The notes under the pieces were generated by a model, which ran no database searches, was not told where the DNA came from, and worked only from the letters and a program-made list of their open reading frames with translations. This document shows positions 5,195 to 5,269 of a DNA stretch of 5,269 nt, one piece after another. Source of the DNA: an uncultured Kroppenstedtia sp. (GTDB lineage Bacteria; Bacillota; Bacilli; Thermoactinomycetales; DSM-45169). Within the stretch, counting starts at the first letter, position 1. Each line of letters opens with the position of its first letter. The DNA is taken from contig CAUGKZ010000155.1 in assembly GCA_959600065.1 (NCBI GenBank), positions 1 through 5,269 on the forward strand, given 5' to 3'. Both the position numbers and the translations under genes were made by a program.

Positions 5195-5269
5195 CAGCAA
5201 GGCGGAGGCAGGAGGGTGGGGCGGCTCCGATCTCTTGCAAAGAGCGCAAAGGCGAATCAAATCCCCACC
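5167..5269 (-). other. Unexplained end segment with an open minus-strand frame
   Basis: On the minus strand one frame is open from the window edge to a TGA at 5169-5167 and reads GDLIRLCALCKR...LLKNKIKVA. A second frame is open to a TAG at 5163-5161 and reads WGFDSPLRSLQEIG...SCLKGH. About 33 codons without a stop in two frames is not strong evidence, because the segment is GC-rich. It could be the C-terminus of a convergent gene or part of a repeat. I recognise no family. It also holds a small ctctt/aagag hairpin (5232-5244) and a ggtgggg/ccccacc pair (5215-5221 and 5263-5269). Confidence 0.2.

Overview
The window reads as a compact chromosomal stretch of a Gram-positive Firmicute, most likely a moderately GC-rich member of the Bacillales (a Thermoactinomycetaceae-like genome would fit, but this is inference). 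Evidence: strong purine-rich AGGAGG ribosome-binding sites before most genes, sigma-A style promoters, and protein families matching Bacillus neighbourhoods, notably a divergent LysR regulator / flavin oxidoreductase pair resembling B. subtilis ywqM-ywqN. I see no mobile element, CRISPR array, tRNA or rRNA.

Layout. 1-1082 (minus): N-terminal 360 residues of a SWIM zinc-finger protein, most likely a bacterial SNF2-family helicase, cut by the window edge. 1083-1198: short spacer holding this gene's promoter and the terminator of the next unit. 1199-2074 and 2085-3398 (minus): a two-gene operon transcribed 3398 to 1199. Its first gene encodes a TPR plus Cdc48/Vps4/Msp1-type AAA ATPase; the second encodes a TPR protein with a hydrophobic C-terminal membrane anchor. 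The operon has a recognisable promoter (3455-3483), a stop codon embedded in the second gene's ribosome-binding site, and a hairpin terminator at its end. 3547-4092 (minus): YwqN-like NAD(P)H-dependent FMN oxidoreductase, closed by a strong hairpin at 3503-3523. 4093-4281: divergent regulatory region with two back-to-back promoters whose -10 regions form a perfect 13-bp inverted repeat, and a LysR-type T-N11-A box between them. 4282-5163 (plus): LysR-type regulator. 5164-5269: mostly unexplained end segment, open on the minus strand.

How the genes may work together. The LysR regulator probably controls itself and the divergent oxidoreductase. The AAA ATPase and the membrane-anchored TPR protein look like a translationally coupled functional pair: a cytosolic unfoldase or remodelling ATPase and a membrane-bound adaptor, possibly for membrane-protein extraction or complex disassembly. 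This pair is the most interesting content of the window. The SWIM/SNF2 gene appears to be its own transcription unit.
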